Shown here: positions 50,141 to 60,267 of the stretch, piece by piece
Layout of the letters: each line of letters opens with the position of its first letter
Position numbering within the stretch: the stretch's first letter is position 1
DNA from: PALSA-350 sp963834445
GTDB lineage: Bacteria; Acidobacteriota; Terriglobia; Terriglobales; Acidobacteriaceae
Reading direction: 5' to 3'
Length of the DNA stretch: 64,000 nucleotides
Assembly (NCBI GenBank): GCA_963834445.1
Contig: CAWIBU010000009.1
Coordinates: 1,612,001 to 1,676,000 of the forward strand
Notes under the pieces: generated by a model
What the model saw: only the letters and a program-made list of their open reading frames with translations
Told to the model about the DNA's origin: nothing
Databases searched by the model: none
Translations under genes and position numbers: made by a program

Positions 50141-51787
50141 CTAGGGCAACGTCCCTCCCAGATAAGTGCCACCCGCCGTGGGGTTCCGCGAGTCAACCAC
50201 CCGGAAGCCGACGTCCTGACCCGGCTTCAAGGCCGACACCAACGACTGAAACTGGTCGATGCCCGTGACCGGTTGCCGGTTGATCTCGGTAATCACCAGT
50301 CCGGTCACCAATCCCGCTTCGTCGGCAAACGAGCCCGGCTTCACCTGCGTCACCAGCACGCCCTTGATCCCCTTACTTGCCAAAGGTCCGGGCACGGCCT
50401 CAACCGTAATCCCCAGTTTGCCTTCGGATGCGTTCGGGGCGCTCGCCGGCCCGTTGTCCGTACCTTGCGTAGCCGGCTGGGCCGCATAAAGCTTCGCCCG
50501 GTCGGCAATGGTCAGGGTCGCAGTTGCCGTCTGGCCATTCCGAATGTAGCCCAGGTGGACAATCGACCCCGGTTTGCGGGCCGCAATGTCCGTGACCAGG
50601 GCATCGCCATCCTTAATAGGCTTGCCGTCCACCGTAGTAATAATGTCGCCGCCCTTCATGCCCGCCTGATCGGCCGGACCTTTGGGCACAACCAGGCTGA
50701 TGAGCACGCCGGACTTGAAACCGTAAACGCGTTGGACGGCGGGCGAAAGCGCGCCCTGGAACTGGACGCCAATCGAGCCGCGAATCACCTTGTGCTCGGG
50801 ACCAATCAGGTCGTTATAAACGCCGATCACCGTGTTCGAGGGCATGGCGAAGCCAATTCCCTCGTAACCCGCCGATTGGGTCAGAATGGCCGTGTTGACG
50901 CCAATTACCTGGTCCGCCATGTTGACCAGCGGTCCGCCGGAGTTGCCGGGATTGATGGCCGCGTCGGTTTGAATGAAGTGCTGGAACTGGCCGGCCGCGC
51001 CTTTTTCAATGGTCCGGTTGCGGGCGGAAACAATGCCCGCCGTTACCGTCTGCGTCAGGGCGAACGGACTGCCGATCGCAATGACCCAGTCGCCAACCTG
51101 GCTCGCTTCGGAATTACCCATCTTCACCGTGGGCAATGGCTCTTTGGTTTCGATCTTCACCACGGCCAAATCGGTATCCTTATCGACACCCACCACTTTG
51201 CCCGGACGACCCTGATATCCCTCGGGATCGGTCGAAAGCTTCACATAAATGCGATCGGCTTTCTCCACCACGTGATTGTTGGTGATGATGTAGCCGCGCG
51301 GATCGACAATGAAGCCGGAACCGAGTGACTCACGCACCTGGTCACCCGGCTCGGCGCCACCGCCACCCTGGCCGCCCTGCCCGCCAAAGAATTTGTTGAA
51401 GAAATCCTGGAAGTTCTGGTCCGGGCCCTGCCCCTGCCCGTCCTGATCGCCGTTCTGGTCGTCATCCCCACCCGGAGGCACGATCGGGGCGGCCCCATGG
51501 GGGTTGGTCCGGCGACGGGAATGGTTCTCTTCCGCGGGAAGCGTTTCGGTATTAATGTTCACCACAGCCGGGCCCACGTCCTTGGCAATCTGGGTAAACG
51601 TCGTCGAAAGCGACACCGGGTTCGGTATCTTCAGCGGGGTTGCATCCGAGCTGTCGGTTTGCGTTTCATTACCGCGAACACCATGAACGGCCACCGATCC
51701 AATCAATATGCCGGCTGAGAGCGTACCAAGGATCGTAAAGACAGAAGCGAGACGGCTTAAGCGAAGCCGGTCGAGCAGCGATTTCAT
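50141..51787 (-). CDS. Do/DegP-like periplasmic serine protease
   Basis: A 548-residue HtrA-family protease with chaperone function, anchored by an N-terminal hydrophobic segment (about 15-35). The triad is His172 in TNNHVV, Asp206 in DTDLAVVKI and Ser283 in GNSGGPLV. A long Gly/Gln/Asp-rich loop (105-150) precedes the protease domain. Two PDZ domains follow (VYGFKSGVLISLVVPKGPADQAGMKGGDIIT and IKGVLVTQVKPGSFADEAGLVTGLVITEI). It acts in envelope quality control. It appears monocistronic. Confidence 0.95.
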   Translation of the reverse strand: MKSLLDRLRLSRLASVFTILGTLSAGILIGSVAVHGVRGNETQTDSSDATPLKIPNPVSLSTTFTQIAKDVGPAVVNINTETLPAEENHSRRRTNPHGAAPIVPPGGDDDQNGDQDGQGQGPDQNFQDFFNKFFGGQGGQGGGGAEPGDQVRESLGSGFIVDPRGYIITNNHVVEKADRIYVKLSTDPEGYQGRPGKVVGVDKDTDLAVVKIETKEPLPTVKMGNSEASQVGDWVIAIGSPFALTQTVTAGIVSARNRTIEKGAAGQFQHFIQTDAAINPGNSGGPLVNMADQVIGVNTAILTQSAGYEGIGFAMPSNTVIGVYNDLIGPEHKVIRGSIGVQFQGALSPAVQRVYGFKSGVLISLVVPKGPADQAGMKGGDIITTVDGKPIKDGDALVTDIAARKPGSIVHLGYIRNGQTATATLTIADRAKLYAAQPATQGTDNGPASAPNASEGKLGITVEAVPGPLASKGIKGVLVTQVKPGSFADEAGLVTGLVITEINRQPVTGIDQFQSLVSALKPGQDVGFRVVDSRNPTAGGTYLGGTLP

Positions 51788-52123
51788 CGGGGTCTAACCT
51801 CAAATCGGTTGGGAAACATCCAAGGGCCGGCGGCTCCAAGAGGAACATCGACGCAAACTAACCCTTGCTGCCACACAGTTATCAGGCACTAGCTCCAGTA
51901 TAGCCAAAAGCCGCCGTTTGGGACGGCAGCATTTGGCAGCGGTTGGTGCAGCAGCAACATTTGTTAGACGGGGCTCAACCGGCCTGAGTCACCGCTAGCG
52001 CCGGACATGATCAAAGTAACGTGACGGAAGTCAGCACAAGACATAAGCTTCGACCCACCAGACGCCATCGCGCCTGATGGTAAGTCCACCCGTGGAGCGG
52101 GAATTGGCCGGGTCCGCAAATCC
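51788..52123. other. Intergenic region upstream of the DegP-like gene
   Basis: These 336 bases lie between two minus-strand genes and must carry the promoter of the DegP-like gene and the end of the amidohydrolase transcript. A short CCATC/GATGG stem near 52063-52081 is the only structure I see. No gene or repeat was recognised. Confidence 0.4.
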
Positions 52124-53767
52124 CTAATTCACGCCGCTCGCCGAATAGACAATTTTCCCGTCCACCACTGTCCGCAACACTCGTGTCTTGAGAATCTCCG
52201 GCGCCGGCACCCTCGTCAGGTCACGATCCAGCACCACAAAGTCCGCAACATACCCGGGGACCAGCTTGCCCTTGAAATCTTCACTGAACTCCGCATACGC
52301 GGAACCCTGGGTGTAGGCAAACAACACCTGGTCGATCGTGAGCTTATCTTCAGGAAAGTAGCTGCAGTTCCCGGTCTCGTTGCGGCGCGTCACCCCGGCA
52401 TAAATACCGCGGAAGGGCGAGATCGGTTCGACCGGGTAATCCGTGCCAAACGCCAACCGCACCCCGGCATCGAGAAACGCCTTCCACGCATAACCTTCGT
52501 GCGCTCGCTCCGCGCCCAGTCGCGCTTCCGCCCAACTCATATCCGTTAATAAATGACTGGGCTGCATGGAGGCGATGATACCCAACTCCCGGTAGCGCGC
52601 AATCTGCTGCGCGTCGACCACCTGGGAGTGCTCAATCCGGTCGCGCATGGCGGGTTTGGCGTCCGCAAAAGCGTGCAGCGCCATCGCCACTCCCCGGTCG
52701 CCGATGGCATGGAAGCCAATTTGAAAACCGGCTGCCATGCGCTCTTTGGTCATCGCGTCCAGCCGCGCCTGGTCATAGACCGCGATCCCGATGTTACCGG
52801 GATCATCGGCATACGGCGCCCGCAGCGCCGCCGTCCGGGAACCCAGCGACCCATCCATAAAGCCTTTCAACATACCGGTGTGCAGCATACGATCGTCCGC
52901 CGGCTGGGCGGCGCGATGGGTCCGCAACAGTGCGACTGGATCGTCAAACCGTAGCCACTCCGAAACGCGTATCGGCAGTCCGCCCTCGTGCTCCAGCTCC
53001 TGCAACACCAAAAAGTCTTCCCAGCTGGAGTTGTCCTGGACCGAAGTCACCCCATGCGCTGCCGCATCGTTAAGGGCCAGGACCATTGCTCGCCGGCGCA
53101 ACGCATGTGAGGGAGCAGGGATGTGGCGGCGAACCAGAGCCTCTGCCGAAGCCTCGCGCACAATCCCGGTCAGATTCCCACCGCCGTCGCGGTCAAACTG
53201 TCCTCCTTGTGGATTGGCAGTTTGCCGGTCGATGCCGGCCAGGGCAAGCGCTGCCGAGTTGGCGATGGCAATGTGTCCATCGACCCGCTCGAAAAATGCC
53301 GGATGCCCCAGCGTGACCGCATCCAGATCCTGTCGAGTAGGCAGCGCCCTGGTTGCCCAAAGAGTATGGTCCCAGCCGCCGCCCAGCAGCCATTGCCCCG
53401 GCGGCGCGGCGTCGGCCGCCGCCTTCACCCTTTGTCGCATCTCGGCCAGCGAGGTGGATCCGGTCAAGTCGACGGCCAGGCTGGTCATCCCGGCATCCGC
53501 CAGATGCACGTGCGCGTCGTTGAAGCCGGGCATCACAAACGCCCCTTGCAGATCGAACACCCGGGTACCCGGCTGTTTCTGACGGAGGACGGTCGCATCA
53601 TCGCCCACGGCCACGATCTGATGGGGTCCCACCGCAATCGCCGTGACCCGGTGCGACTCACCGGTAAAGATATTGCCGTGATAATAGATGGCGACGATCG
53701 GTGTCGTCGCGCCGAAGAGCGGGCTAATCCCTAGTAAGAAGAGGAGCACTGCACGGCAGCCGATCAC
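52124..53767 (-). CDS. Exported amidohydrolase (YtcJ/Amidohydro_3 type)
   Basis: A 547-residue metal-dependent hydrolase with an N-terminal signal peptide (AVLLFLLGISPLFGA). It shows VMPGFNDAHVHLADAG (H-x-H metal ligands), DRIEHSQVV (His), a late FGTDYPVEPISPF (Asp) and the typical YYHGNIFTG and DGKIVYSAS strands of the small beta domain at both ends. Substrates of this subfamily are mostly unknown. The GTG start overlaps the TGA of the preceding M20 peptidase gene (GTGA), so the two are coupled. Confidence 0.88.
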   Translation of the reverse strand: MIGCRAVLLFLLGISPLFGATTPIVAIYYHGNIFTGESHRVTAIAVGPHQIVAVGDDATVLRQKQPGTRVFDLQGAFVMPGFNDAHVHLADAGMTSLAVDLTGSTSLAEMRQRVKAAADAAPPGQWLLGGGWDHTLWATRALPTRQDLDAVTLGHPAFFERVDGHIAIANSAALALAGIDRQTANPQGGQFDRDGGGNLTGIVREASAEALVRRHIPAPSHALRRRAMVLALNDAAAHGVTSVQDNSSWEDFLVLQELEHEGGLPIRVSEWLRFDDPVALLRTHRAAQPADDRMLHTGMLKGFMDGSLGSRTAALRAPYADDPGNIGIAVYDQARLDAMTKERMAAGFQIGFHAIGDRGVAMALHAFADAKPAMRDRIEHSQVVDAQQIARYRELGIIASMQPSHLLTDMSWAEARLGAERAHEGYAWKAFLDAGVRLAFGTDYPVEPISPFRGIYAGVTRRNETGNCSYFPEDKLTIDQVLFAYTQGSAYAEFSEDFKGKLVPGYVADFVVLDRDLTRVPAPEILKTRVLRTVVDGKIVYSASGVN

Positions 53768-55038
53768 AAACTGGACCGTGACCCTTGCGATACCTGATCC
53801 AGCGTAAGCAGGAGCAGCAGTAAAATTCGTTTGAGGCCCAACTCGCGGCCGCCGGCGTCATACCACTCCGCACGGGTATGGATGCCGCCCCCATCGCCCC
53901 CGGCGCCAATGCTCAGCGCCGGGATTCCCAGCGACAACGGTATGTTGGCGTCGGTCGAGGCAACGCGCTCCTCGGTGCGGATGCCCAGGTGCCGATCCAC
54001 GGCATGCAGTGCTTCGAGCAGGGGGGTGCCGCCCTGCAACCGGCCAGCCGGCCGATCCCCGATCCGTTCGATGGCAAACTGTAATGGACCCAACGCTGGT
54101 CCCTTGCCCTTTCGACCCGCGGCCACCGCGTTGGCGGCGATCACCGCGTCTTCCACCACACGATGCAGCGACACTTCCAGCCGGACTAACTGCTCCGCCT
54201 CCAGGCTGCGCAGATCAAACCGCGCCGTGGCCCGCTCCGGGATCGCGTTCACCGAGCTGCCGCCATCGATGGTGCCGACGTTGAGCGTCGTCCGCGGAGA
54301 GGCCGGCAACTCCACCTCACTCATCGCCGCAATCGCCCGGCTCATTACCACGATGGGATTTGGCGTGCCGGCATCCGTCCACGAGTGGCCTCCCGGACCC
54401 TGCATCGTGACCAGGTAGCGGCGGCTGCCCAGCGCCTGCGTCACCGCAACCTCGGAACCTGCGCCATCCAGCACAATATTTGAGGCAATTCGCTCCCGCC
54501 AGGGCGAAGCACCATAAAGGTAGCGCATGCCCCGCAAATCGCCTTCCCCTTCCTCACCAACATTGCCGGCAAAGAGCAGGTCACACGGCAATTCGACCCC
54601 GCTGCTCTCGAGCGCCGCCGCCATCGCCAGCATCCCGGCTACACCGGCGCCGTTGTCGCATGCTCCCGGCGCCTGCAAGCGATCGTTCTCGATCACCGGC
54701 GCAATGGGCGTGTCGATGGGAAAGACGGTGTCAATGTGCGCGGAAAGCAGAACGCAAGGCCGCGCCACGGTGGAACGATCGCCGCGATAGCACCCCAGCA
54801 CATTACCTTCCCGGTCGATTTCCACCGCTTCCAGCTTGAGTTCGCGAAAACGTTCGGCCAGCCACTCCGCACGCCGCTTCTCTCCAAAAGGGGGCGCCGC
54901 GATCGCGACCATCTCCTGCTGCCACTGCATTATTCTGCGTTCCTGCAGATGGAACCACTGGAAGGCCGCATGTACTCGCGGCTGCGAAGCCAACTGGCCA
55001 ATACGGGAAAACGCAGAGTGGGCGAGAGCGCCGGGCAT
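53764..55038 (-). CDS. M20-family metallopeptidase
   Basis: A 424-residue zinc peptidase or deacylase. Ligand motifs: SAHIDTVFP (H-x-D), GACDNGAGVAGML (bridging Asp), GNVGEEGEGD (Glu pair: base and ligand). A dimerisation domain starts at GPGGHSWTDAGTPNPI, and the last His region contains SIGAGGDGGGIHTRAEW. It resembles tripeptide aminopeptidases and M20 dipeptidases; the exact substrate is unknown. An ATG at 55038 and a GTG at 55059, four bases after the truA stop, compete as start. It is the middle gene of a truA-M20-amidohydrolase operon. Confidence 0.87.
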   Translation of the reverse strand: MPGALAHSAFSRIGQLASQPRVHAAFQWFHLQERRIMQWQQEMVAIAAPPFGEKRRAEWLAERFRELKLEAVEIDREGNVLGCYRGDRSTVARPCVLLSAHIDTVFPIDTPIAPVIENDRLQAPGACDNGAGVAGMLAMAAALESSGVELPCDLLFAGNVGEEGEGDLRGMRYLYGASPWRERIASNIVLDGAGSEVAVTQALGSRRYLVTMQGPGGHSWTDAGTPNPIVVMSRAIAAMSEVELPASPRTTLNVGTIDGGSSVNAIPERATARFDLRSLEAEQLVRLEVSLHRVVEDAVIAANAVAAGRKGKGPALGPLQFAIERIGDRPAGRLQGGTPLLEALHAVDRHLGIRTEERVASTDANIPLSLGIPALSIGAGGDGGGIHTRAEWYDAGGRELGLKRILLLLLLTLDQVSQGSRSSL

Positions 55039-55061
55039 AGGAGAATCCCAGAGTAGCACCC

Positions 55062-55826
55062 TTAAATTGCCGGGTATTCGACGCTGACCAAAAACAGTCC
55101 TCGTGCCGGCGCCGTCGGACCCGCCCGCTCTCTCGCGCGCGCAGCCAGAATCACCGGGATGCCCGTCTCTGCCCGATTTCCTCGACCCACTTCCAGAAAC
55201 GTGCCCACCAGGGTGCGCACCATGTGGTGCAGAAATCCATTGCCGCGTACGCGATAGACGAGCAACTGCTGCTCCTCCTCAAGAACCCACTCCGAACCGT
55301 AAATTTGCCGCACATAATTCGCCGGCTCGCTGCCGGCGGCATGCGACTCGGGATCGTTCGCCGCAAAGGAGGTGAAATCGTGTTCGCCGCAGACTCTGGC
55401 CGCGGCCAGCTGCATCGCTTCGATATCAAGTGGCGCATTCAGGGCATACACATAGCGCGCCTGCCAGGGTGGACAAATCTCCCCCCGATAGATCCTGTAC
55501 TCGTAAGTTTTTGCCTGCACACTGTGGCGGGCATGGAAATCCCCGGGCATCCGGGTCGCGCTGAGCACGCGGAGGGATGCGGGCAGCGTGCGATTGAGTG
55601 CGCGCATCAGATTTGCCTCGGGAATCGGCGCCGTCAGCACAAAAGAGGCAACCTGGCCCAGCGCGTGCACGCCCGCGTCGGTGCGCCCCGAGCCTTGTGG
55701 CAGTACGCGCTCGCCGGTCACCCGAATAATTGCGTCGCGCAGAACGCCCTGGATCGTACGCAGGTCCGGCTGTACCTGCCACCCGTGGAATTCCGTGCCG
55801 TCGTAACTGAGCACCAGCTTCCACAC
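55062..55826 (-). CDS. truA: tRNA pseudouridine(38-40) synthase TruA
   Basis: A 254-residue enzyme that isomerises uridines in the tRNA anticodon arm. The catalytic Asp is Asp50 in GSGRTDAGVHALGQV; LSYDGTEFHGWQ at the start, FHARHSVQAKTYEYRI and NGFLHHMVRTLVGTFLEVG are typical. I start at the GTG at 55826, which follows GGAGGGAGG by six bases. The frame is open 40 codons further up, but that leader has no homology. It heads the operon with M20 peptidase and amidohydrolase. Confidence 0.94.
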   Translation of the reverse strand: MWKLVLSYDGTEFHGWQVQPDLRTIQGVLRDAIIRVTGERVLPQGSGRTDAGVHALGQVASFVLTAPIPEANLMRALNRTLPASLRVLSATRMPGDFHARHSVQAKTYEYRIYRGEICPPWQARYVYALNAPLDIEAMQLAAARVCGEHDFTSFAANDPESHAAGSEPANYVRQIYGSEWVLEEEQQLLVYRVRGNGFLHHMVRTLVGTFLEVGRGNRAETGIPVILAARARERAGPTAPARGLFLVSVEYPAI

Positions 55827-56072
55827 CAAATGCCTCCCTCCAGGCAACTCCTTACGTATATCGCAACCGGGGCTGCGATATACTCGGCAAGTTAAGCAGA
55901 CCAATGGAACGAATCGCTCACCGGAAGCGTAACTCCTGGCAAGCACTAAGACCGTGGCGGAGCGAAAACTAGAGTCATTGGGGCCCTATTCTGCATCTGC
56001 CACCTAGCTCCTCACGATTGATTCAGAAACGGTGAAGGCCCAAGGCCCGATCCCCGAGATTTTGACCCGAAG
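55827..56072. other. Divergent promoter region (truA / TolC-like gene)
   Basis: These 246 bases separate divergently transcribed genes and should contain both promoters. I recognise no repeat, RNA gene or operator in them. Confidence 0.4.
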
Positions 56073-58262
56073 ATGAAAAATTCAGAATCCCGCTGTTATT
56101 CCTTTCGCCATAAGCTGCAGGCAACCGTAGTTCTCGCTTCTATGGCAGGCGCCTATGTGCCGCTGCCGGCGCAAGCCCAGCAAGCGCAAGCCGCGACGCC
56201 CATGGCCGCACCGGCCCTCGGCCTTCCCCCTGCGCCCCAGCCGAATTACACCCAGTTACTTGCTTCGCGGCCGGGCGGTCGCGACTTTAGCAAACCGCAC
56301 CGCAATTTTCCTGATTTTCTCAAGACCTATGAGCCCATCACCGTCACCGCGCCGATAACGACCAACTCTGCGCGTCTCGACGGCCTCGTACACAATGGCA
56401 AAATCTATCTCAGCCTGGCGGACGCGATTGTTCTCGGGCTTGAGAACAACTACGATATCGCGATTCAGCGCTACAACCTGGATATTGCCGATACGGATTT
56501 GCTGCGCACCCGCGCGGGCTCGAATCTCCTGGGTGTGAGCACTGGTTTGGTGGAGGGAACGCTGGGCGGCTCGGGCGGAAGTTCGACCTCGCTGGTCTCG
56601 GGTGGAGGGCCCGGCGGCACATCCACCGCGGTCGGTGGCGCTGGTTCCGGCGCGGGCGGTATCGTGTCAACCACCGCCGGCTTCGGCCCCACGCCCGAGG
56701 TGTTGGACCCTTACCTTACCGGCACCATGCAGCTGGAACGGACAACCACGCCTCAGGCAAACCCGTTTGGCAGCGGCGCCGCTACGGCGAATACGAACAC
56801 CGACGAATACAATTTCAATTACAATCAGGGGTTTATCACCGGGACCCAATTGCTCGTGGGTTTCAACAACAGCCGGACCACCACCAATAGTGTATTCAAT
56901 TTCTACAGTCCCGAGCTGCAGTCTAATTTTCGTGCGACGCTGACCCAGCACCTGTTGAACGGGTTTGGTCCGGGCATCAACGGGCGCTTCATTCTCGAAG
57001 CCAAGAACGACCGGCGCATCACCGACTCCGCATTCCGCCAGCAGATTCTGTACACCATCAACCAGATAGAAAACATTTATTGGGCTCTGGTTGGTGACTA
57101 CGAAGACGTGCAGGCCAAGGAGCGCGGCCTGGAGCAGTCGACCCGACTCGCCTCCGACAACCGGAAACAGTTGCAGATCGGCACGCTGGCTCCACTGGAT
57201 GTGCTCAATTCCGATAACCAGGTATCGACTGATACCCAGGCGCTGATTACGTCCCAGACCAGCCTTGAGTATCAGCAACTGATCATGAAGCAGGCGATCA
57301 GCCGCAACTTGAACGACCCGGTTCTTTCCGCGGCGCCGGTGATCCCAACGGATCGTATCTCGCTCGCGGAGATGCCGGAAGAGCGCACCCCGGTGGAGGA
57401 CCTGGTGCAGAAGGCGTATGCCAATCGGCCCGAGATCGAGCAGGCCATCCTGAATCTGCGCAACACCGAAATTACCATGAAGGCCATGAGGAATAATCTG
57501 TTGCCGACCGTCGACCTGTACGGCTTTTATGGTGCAGCGGCGCTGGGGGGCGCCAAGAGCCCTTACTGTTCCCCGGAATTCTTTGGGGCGGCAGGCTGCG
57601 ATGTTCCCACGGTCGGTTATGGAACCGTGTTCAGCAACCTCTTCAAGAGCTCCGGTCCGGATAAGGGAGCGGGGATCAATGTAAATATTCCGCTGCGTAA
57701 CCGGACTGCGCAGGCGCTGCAGGCCCGTTCGGTTCTGGAATATCGCCAGACGGAGATGCGCCTGCAACAGCTTTATATCCAGGTGCGCATTCAGGTCATT
57801 AACGCGCAGTATGCGTTGACGCAGGATCGTGCCGCGGTGCAGGCTTCGCAGGCCGCGCGCGAGTACAACTTTCAGTCCTACCAGGCGGAAGTGAAGAAGT
57901 TGAGGTTAGGCGCGTCGACCACGGCCAACGTGTTGCAGCAGGAACGCAATTTGGCCACGGCCGAAAACAATGTCATCTCGACCGAAGCCACCTACGCCAA
58001 GGACCGCGCTTCGCTCGAGCAGCTCTTAGCCGAGACGTTGGACCAATACGGCATTCAGCTCTCCGATGCGGTGAGCGGCAAGGTCACCAGGGACCCTGTC
58101 ATCCCCGGCCTGGAGCCGGCCAAAGCCGCACCCGAGGCCTCTGTTCCCGGTCAGCAACAGCAACTGCAGAAATCCGAAGAAATGCCGAAGATGCCGGTCA
58201 TGCCGCCGCAACCCCAGCTAACCCCACAGGAAAAGCAGGATCTGCCGCCGCCGCCCCAGTGA
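56073..58262 (+). CDS. TolC-family outer-membrane protein
   Basis: A 729-residue exported protein. After a signal peptide (ATVVLASMAGAYVPLPAQA) the TolC/OEP pattern appears: LSLADAIVLGLENNYDIAIQRYNLDIADTDLLRTRAG, long amphipathic helices, and a repeat (VDLYGFYGAAALGG; RTAQALQARSVLEYRQTEMRLQQLYIQVRIQV). A Gly/Ser-rich insert (about 150-200) and a Gln/Pro-rich tail are additions. TolC proteins form trimeric outer-membrane exit ducts for efflux or secretion. No inner-membrane pump or adaptor gene is adjacent, so its partner is not known. Confidence 0.88.
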   Translation: MKNSESRCYSFRHKLQATVVLASMAGAYVPLPAQAQQAQAATPMAAPALGLPPAPQPNYTQLLASRPGGRDFSKPHRNFPDFLKTYEPITVTAPITTNSARLDGLVHNGKIYLSLADAIVLGLENNYDIAIQRYNLDIADTDLLRTRAGSNLLGVSTGLVEGTLGGSGGSSTSLVSGGGPGGTSTAVGGAGSGAGGIVSTTAGFGPTPEVLDPYLTGTMQLERTTTPQANPFGSGAATANTNTDEYNFNYNQGFITGTQLLVGFNNSRTTTNSVFNFYSPELQSNFRATLTQHLLNGFGPGINGRFILEAKNDRRITDSAFRQQILYTINQIENIYWALVGDYEDVQAKERGLEQSTRLASDNRKQLQIGTLAPLDVLNSDNQVSTDTQALITSQTSLEYQQLIMKQAISRNLNDPVLSAAPVIPTDRISLAEMPEERTPVEDLVQKAYANRPEIEQAILNLRNTEITMKAMRNNLLPTVDLYGFYGAAALGGAKSPYCSPEFFGAAGCDVPTVGYGTVFSNLFKSSGPDKGAGINVNIPLRNRTAQALQARSVLEYRQTEMRLQQLYIQVRIQVINAQYALTQDRAAVQASQAAREYNFQSYQAEVKKLRLGASTTANVLQQERNLATAENNVISTEATYAKDRASLEQLLAETLDQYGIQLSDAVSGKVTRDPVIPGLEPAKAAPEASVPGQQQQLQKSEEMPKMPVMPPQPQLTPQEKQDLPPPPQ

Positions 58263-58451
58263 TGGCTTAAAGGGGCGGCGATTTCCGCGAAGTGTCAAAG
58301 TGGTGCGTGATAAGCGTGTTAAGTCGGCTCTTGTACATTCCGAATTGAGGGCAGGAACGGCATAAGCTATTGATTGCATTAATCTTATGTCGTTAATGGG
58401 GGAAAGTAGACCTGCGCTGCGGCTGGTTCCCGGGCAAGTGTCTCCGGGCAC

Positions 58452-59378
58452 TCAGCCAAAGGAAAGCCCCAATGACCGCGCCACCCCCTGGATGTATTGC
58501 CGTCCTCTCGTATACTCCTCTTCGCTGTGAAGATGCTCCAGCATCAATGGAGCGTCGGTGCCTACCCGACTAAGCTCCCGCAAATAAGTCCGGTAATCGA
58601 TCAAGCCCGTCCCGGGAACCACTTCCTGGATGTTCACCTGGTACCCGGGTCCCCAATTCAGATCCTTGGCGTGGCACGACTTAATCCACGGCCGCAATTT
58701 CGCAAAGCACTCTCGTATGCCGGCAGCATAGCTGTAGAACCGAGCTGGACTGTTCATGGTGTTGCAAACATCCAGATGTACCCCGAACGCCTTCCGGTCT
58801 ACCGCCTTGATGAGGCGAACGTACTCATCCGGCCCGCTGGGAAAGGTCCAGGGCATCATTTCAATACTGAGGAAGGTTCGTTTGGGCTTTACGGCGTCGA
58901 TCAGCTTGCGGCAATTCTCCACCGTCGCGTCGACAAAATCCTGGCTGAAATTGCGCGGATCCTGCCCAAACCACGACTGCGGATTGTAAGAGCCAGCAAT
59001 ATCGACACAATTGCGGGCGCCCAGGGCTTCCGCGAGCGCCAGCCTCTCCGTGACGTAGGTAATGTTACGGTTGCGTTTCGCCGCATCCGGGTCGAGCATG
59101 TTCTTCCATGCTCCCACTTCCGCGATCACGACATCGTGGCGTGCGCATTCCCGCACCCATGCGGCAATGCGATCTGTATCGGTTACGGAAAGATCTGCGG
59201 GAGCGTACGCTGCGCGATAACCAAGATCCCGATGCGCCTTGGCGAACACTCCCGGATCGTCGGACTTGACGAAGATCGGTCCGCCCAGGCGCATCGCCGG
59301 GGGCGCAGCAGGCAGGGCGGCGGAAGCGCTGCAGGCTAGCGCACCAGACATGAATTGCCGTCGTGACATTCGTAACAT
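58452..59378 (-). CDS. Tat-exported sugar isomerase/AP-endonuclease-2-type TIM barrel
   Basis: A 308-residue protein with a twin-arginine signal (MSRRQFMSGALACSASAALPAAP), then a xylose-isomerase-like TIM barrel. Metal-ligand motifs include SIEMMPW (Glu), HLDVCN (Asp/His), SCHAKDLN (His) and LEHLHSEEEY near the end. The family covers sugar isomerases, epimerases and inosose dehydratase-like enzymes; the substrate is unclear. Export by Tat suggests a cofactor or a metal loaded in the cytoplasm. It is convergent with the TolC-like gene; the 189 bases between show nothing. Confidence 0.82.
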   Translation of the reverse strand: MLRMSRRQFMSGALACSASAALPAAPPAMRLGGPIFVKSDDPGVFAKAHRDLGYRAAYAPADLSVTDTDRIAAWVRECARHDVVIAEVGAWKNMLDPDAAKRNRNITYVTERLALAEALGARNCVDIAGSYNPQSWFGQDPRNFSQDFVDATVENCRKLIDAVKPKRTFLSIEMMPWTFPSGPDEYVRLIKAVDRKAFGVHLDVCNTMNSPARFYSYAAGIRECFAKLRPWIKSCHAKDLNWGPGYQVNIQEVVPGTGLIDYRTYLRELSRVGTDAPLMLEHLHSEEEYTRGRQYIQGVARSLGLSFG

Positions 59379-60264
59379 GACTAGAGGACTGTAACAGCTG
59401 ACTTGATCGTGCTGCAGGGGCTAACGCTTATTTTAATCATTTACGGCCCGACTCAAGAGGCTGCGGAAAAACTCGGTTCCTGAAGGGTACGGGTTTTAGC
59501 CCGTACATACCCAGTCCATACCAAGATGGTTTCGATCCACGGCCCCCACGCGGGCGACCACGGTAGCTGGGATCGATTACTCAGACACACTCCTAGGGTG
59601 TTATTCCGTCTGTCCCGCCAATGCCCCGCCAATGCCGTCCCGCCAATGCCCCGCCAATGCCCTCGACAGGAACTCGGGGTAGCGAAGTGGAGGGAGGACA
59701 ACCGTAACCCCACCCTTGTCATCCCGCCTGCCCCGGCGTGCCGTGGGAGGATCATACTTGCGCATTGCCCGCAGCTAAGTCCTTTGTTTCATGAAGGTGC
59801 TCAATTTTTTTATTTAATTAATTTGATGATCTTGCCCCTCCAGGGATGGTTGTCACTCCCAATGGCCGGTTAGAAACAATATCAGCTCCCTGCCTTGGCC
59901 TATCACCTTGTTCTCTTAGTGACAAACTGGACAATCTCTCTGCGCACCGCTACGTGTTGACGGCTGTCCCGTTTGTCGTCCGGCGTCCCAGGCCTCTTGA
60001 CCCCGGTTGCTCGGGTGTGCCAGCGGTTTGGTGTTTCCTAAATTGTCAAGACTGCCTAATCCAGAGGACGCCTGAGCGGCCCCTGTTTATGTGGTGATTT
60101 GTGCCCTCCGCAGGTGCGCCCTCGCGGGTGCAGGAAGATCGCGCGGAAAGGCCAAATCCTTCTGTTTCCTGCATATCCTTGATTTGTCTTGAGACTTTGG
60201 CTAGAGCTGTCTCCATCTTGCCTTTAGGATTCGTAACTGTCGATAGATAAGGTGATAAAGGAGG
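59379..60264. repeat. Gene-free region with short repeats
   Basis: No credible gene in about 880 bases. At 59481-59507 there is a copy of the TGAAGGGTACGGGTTTTAGC-type motif also seen in the lon-clpX gap. At 59612-59661 a 25-base unit (GTCCCGCCAATGCCCCGCCA plus five more) is repeated twice in tandem, each unit itself holding two CCGCCAATGC copies. The leading CCGTCTGTCCCGCCAATGCC recurs at 61767-61786. The rest, 59680-60264, is unremarkable. Confidence 0.65.
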
Positions 60265-60267
60265 ATG

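Noticed and set aside
56667..57767. 366-codon frame opposite the TolC-like gene
   Set aside because: Antisense shadow without motif or ribosome-binding site; the plus-strand gene has a signal peptide and TolC repeats.
59846..60097. 83-codon frame in the accessory region
   Set aside because: Composition is atypical, there is no ribosome-binding site, and no motif is recognisable.
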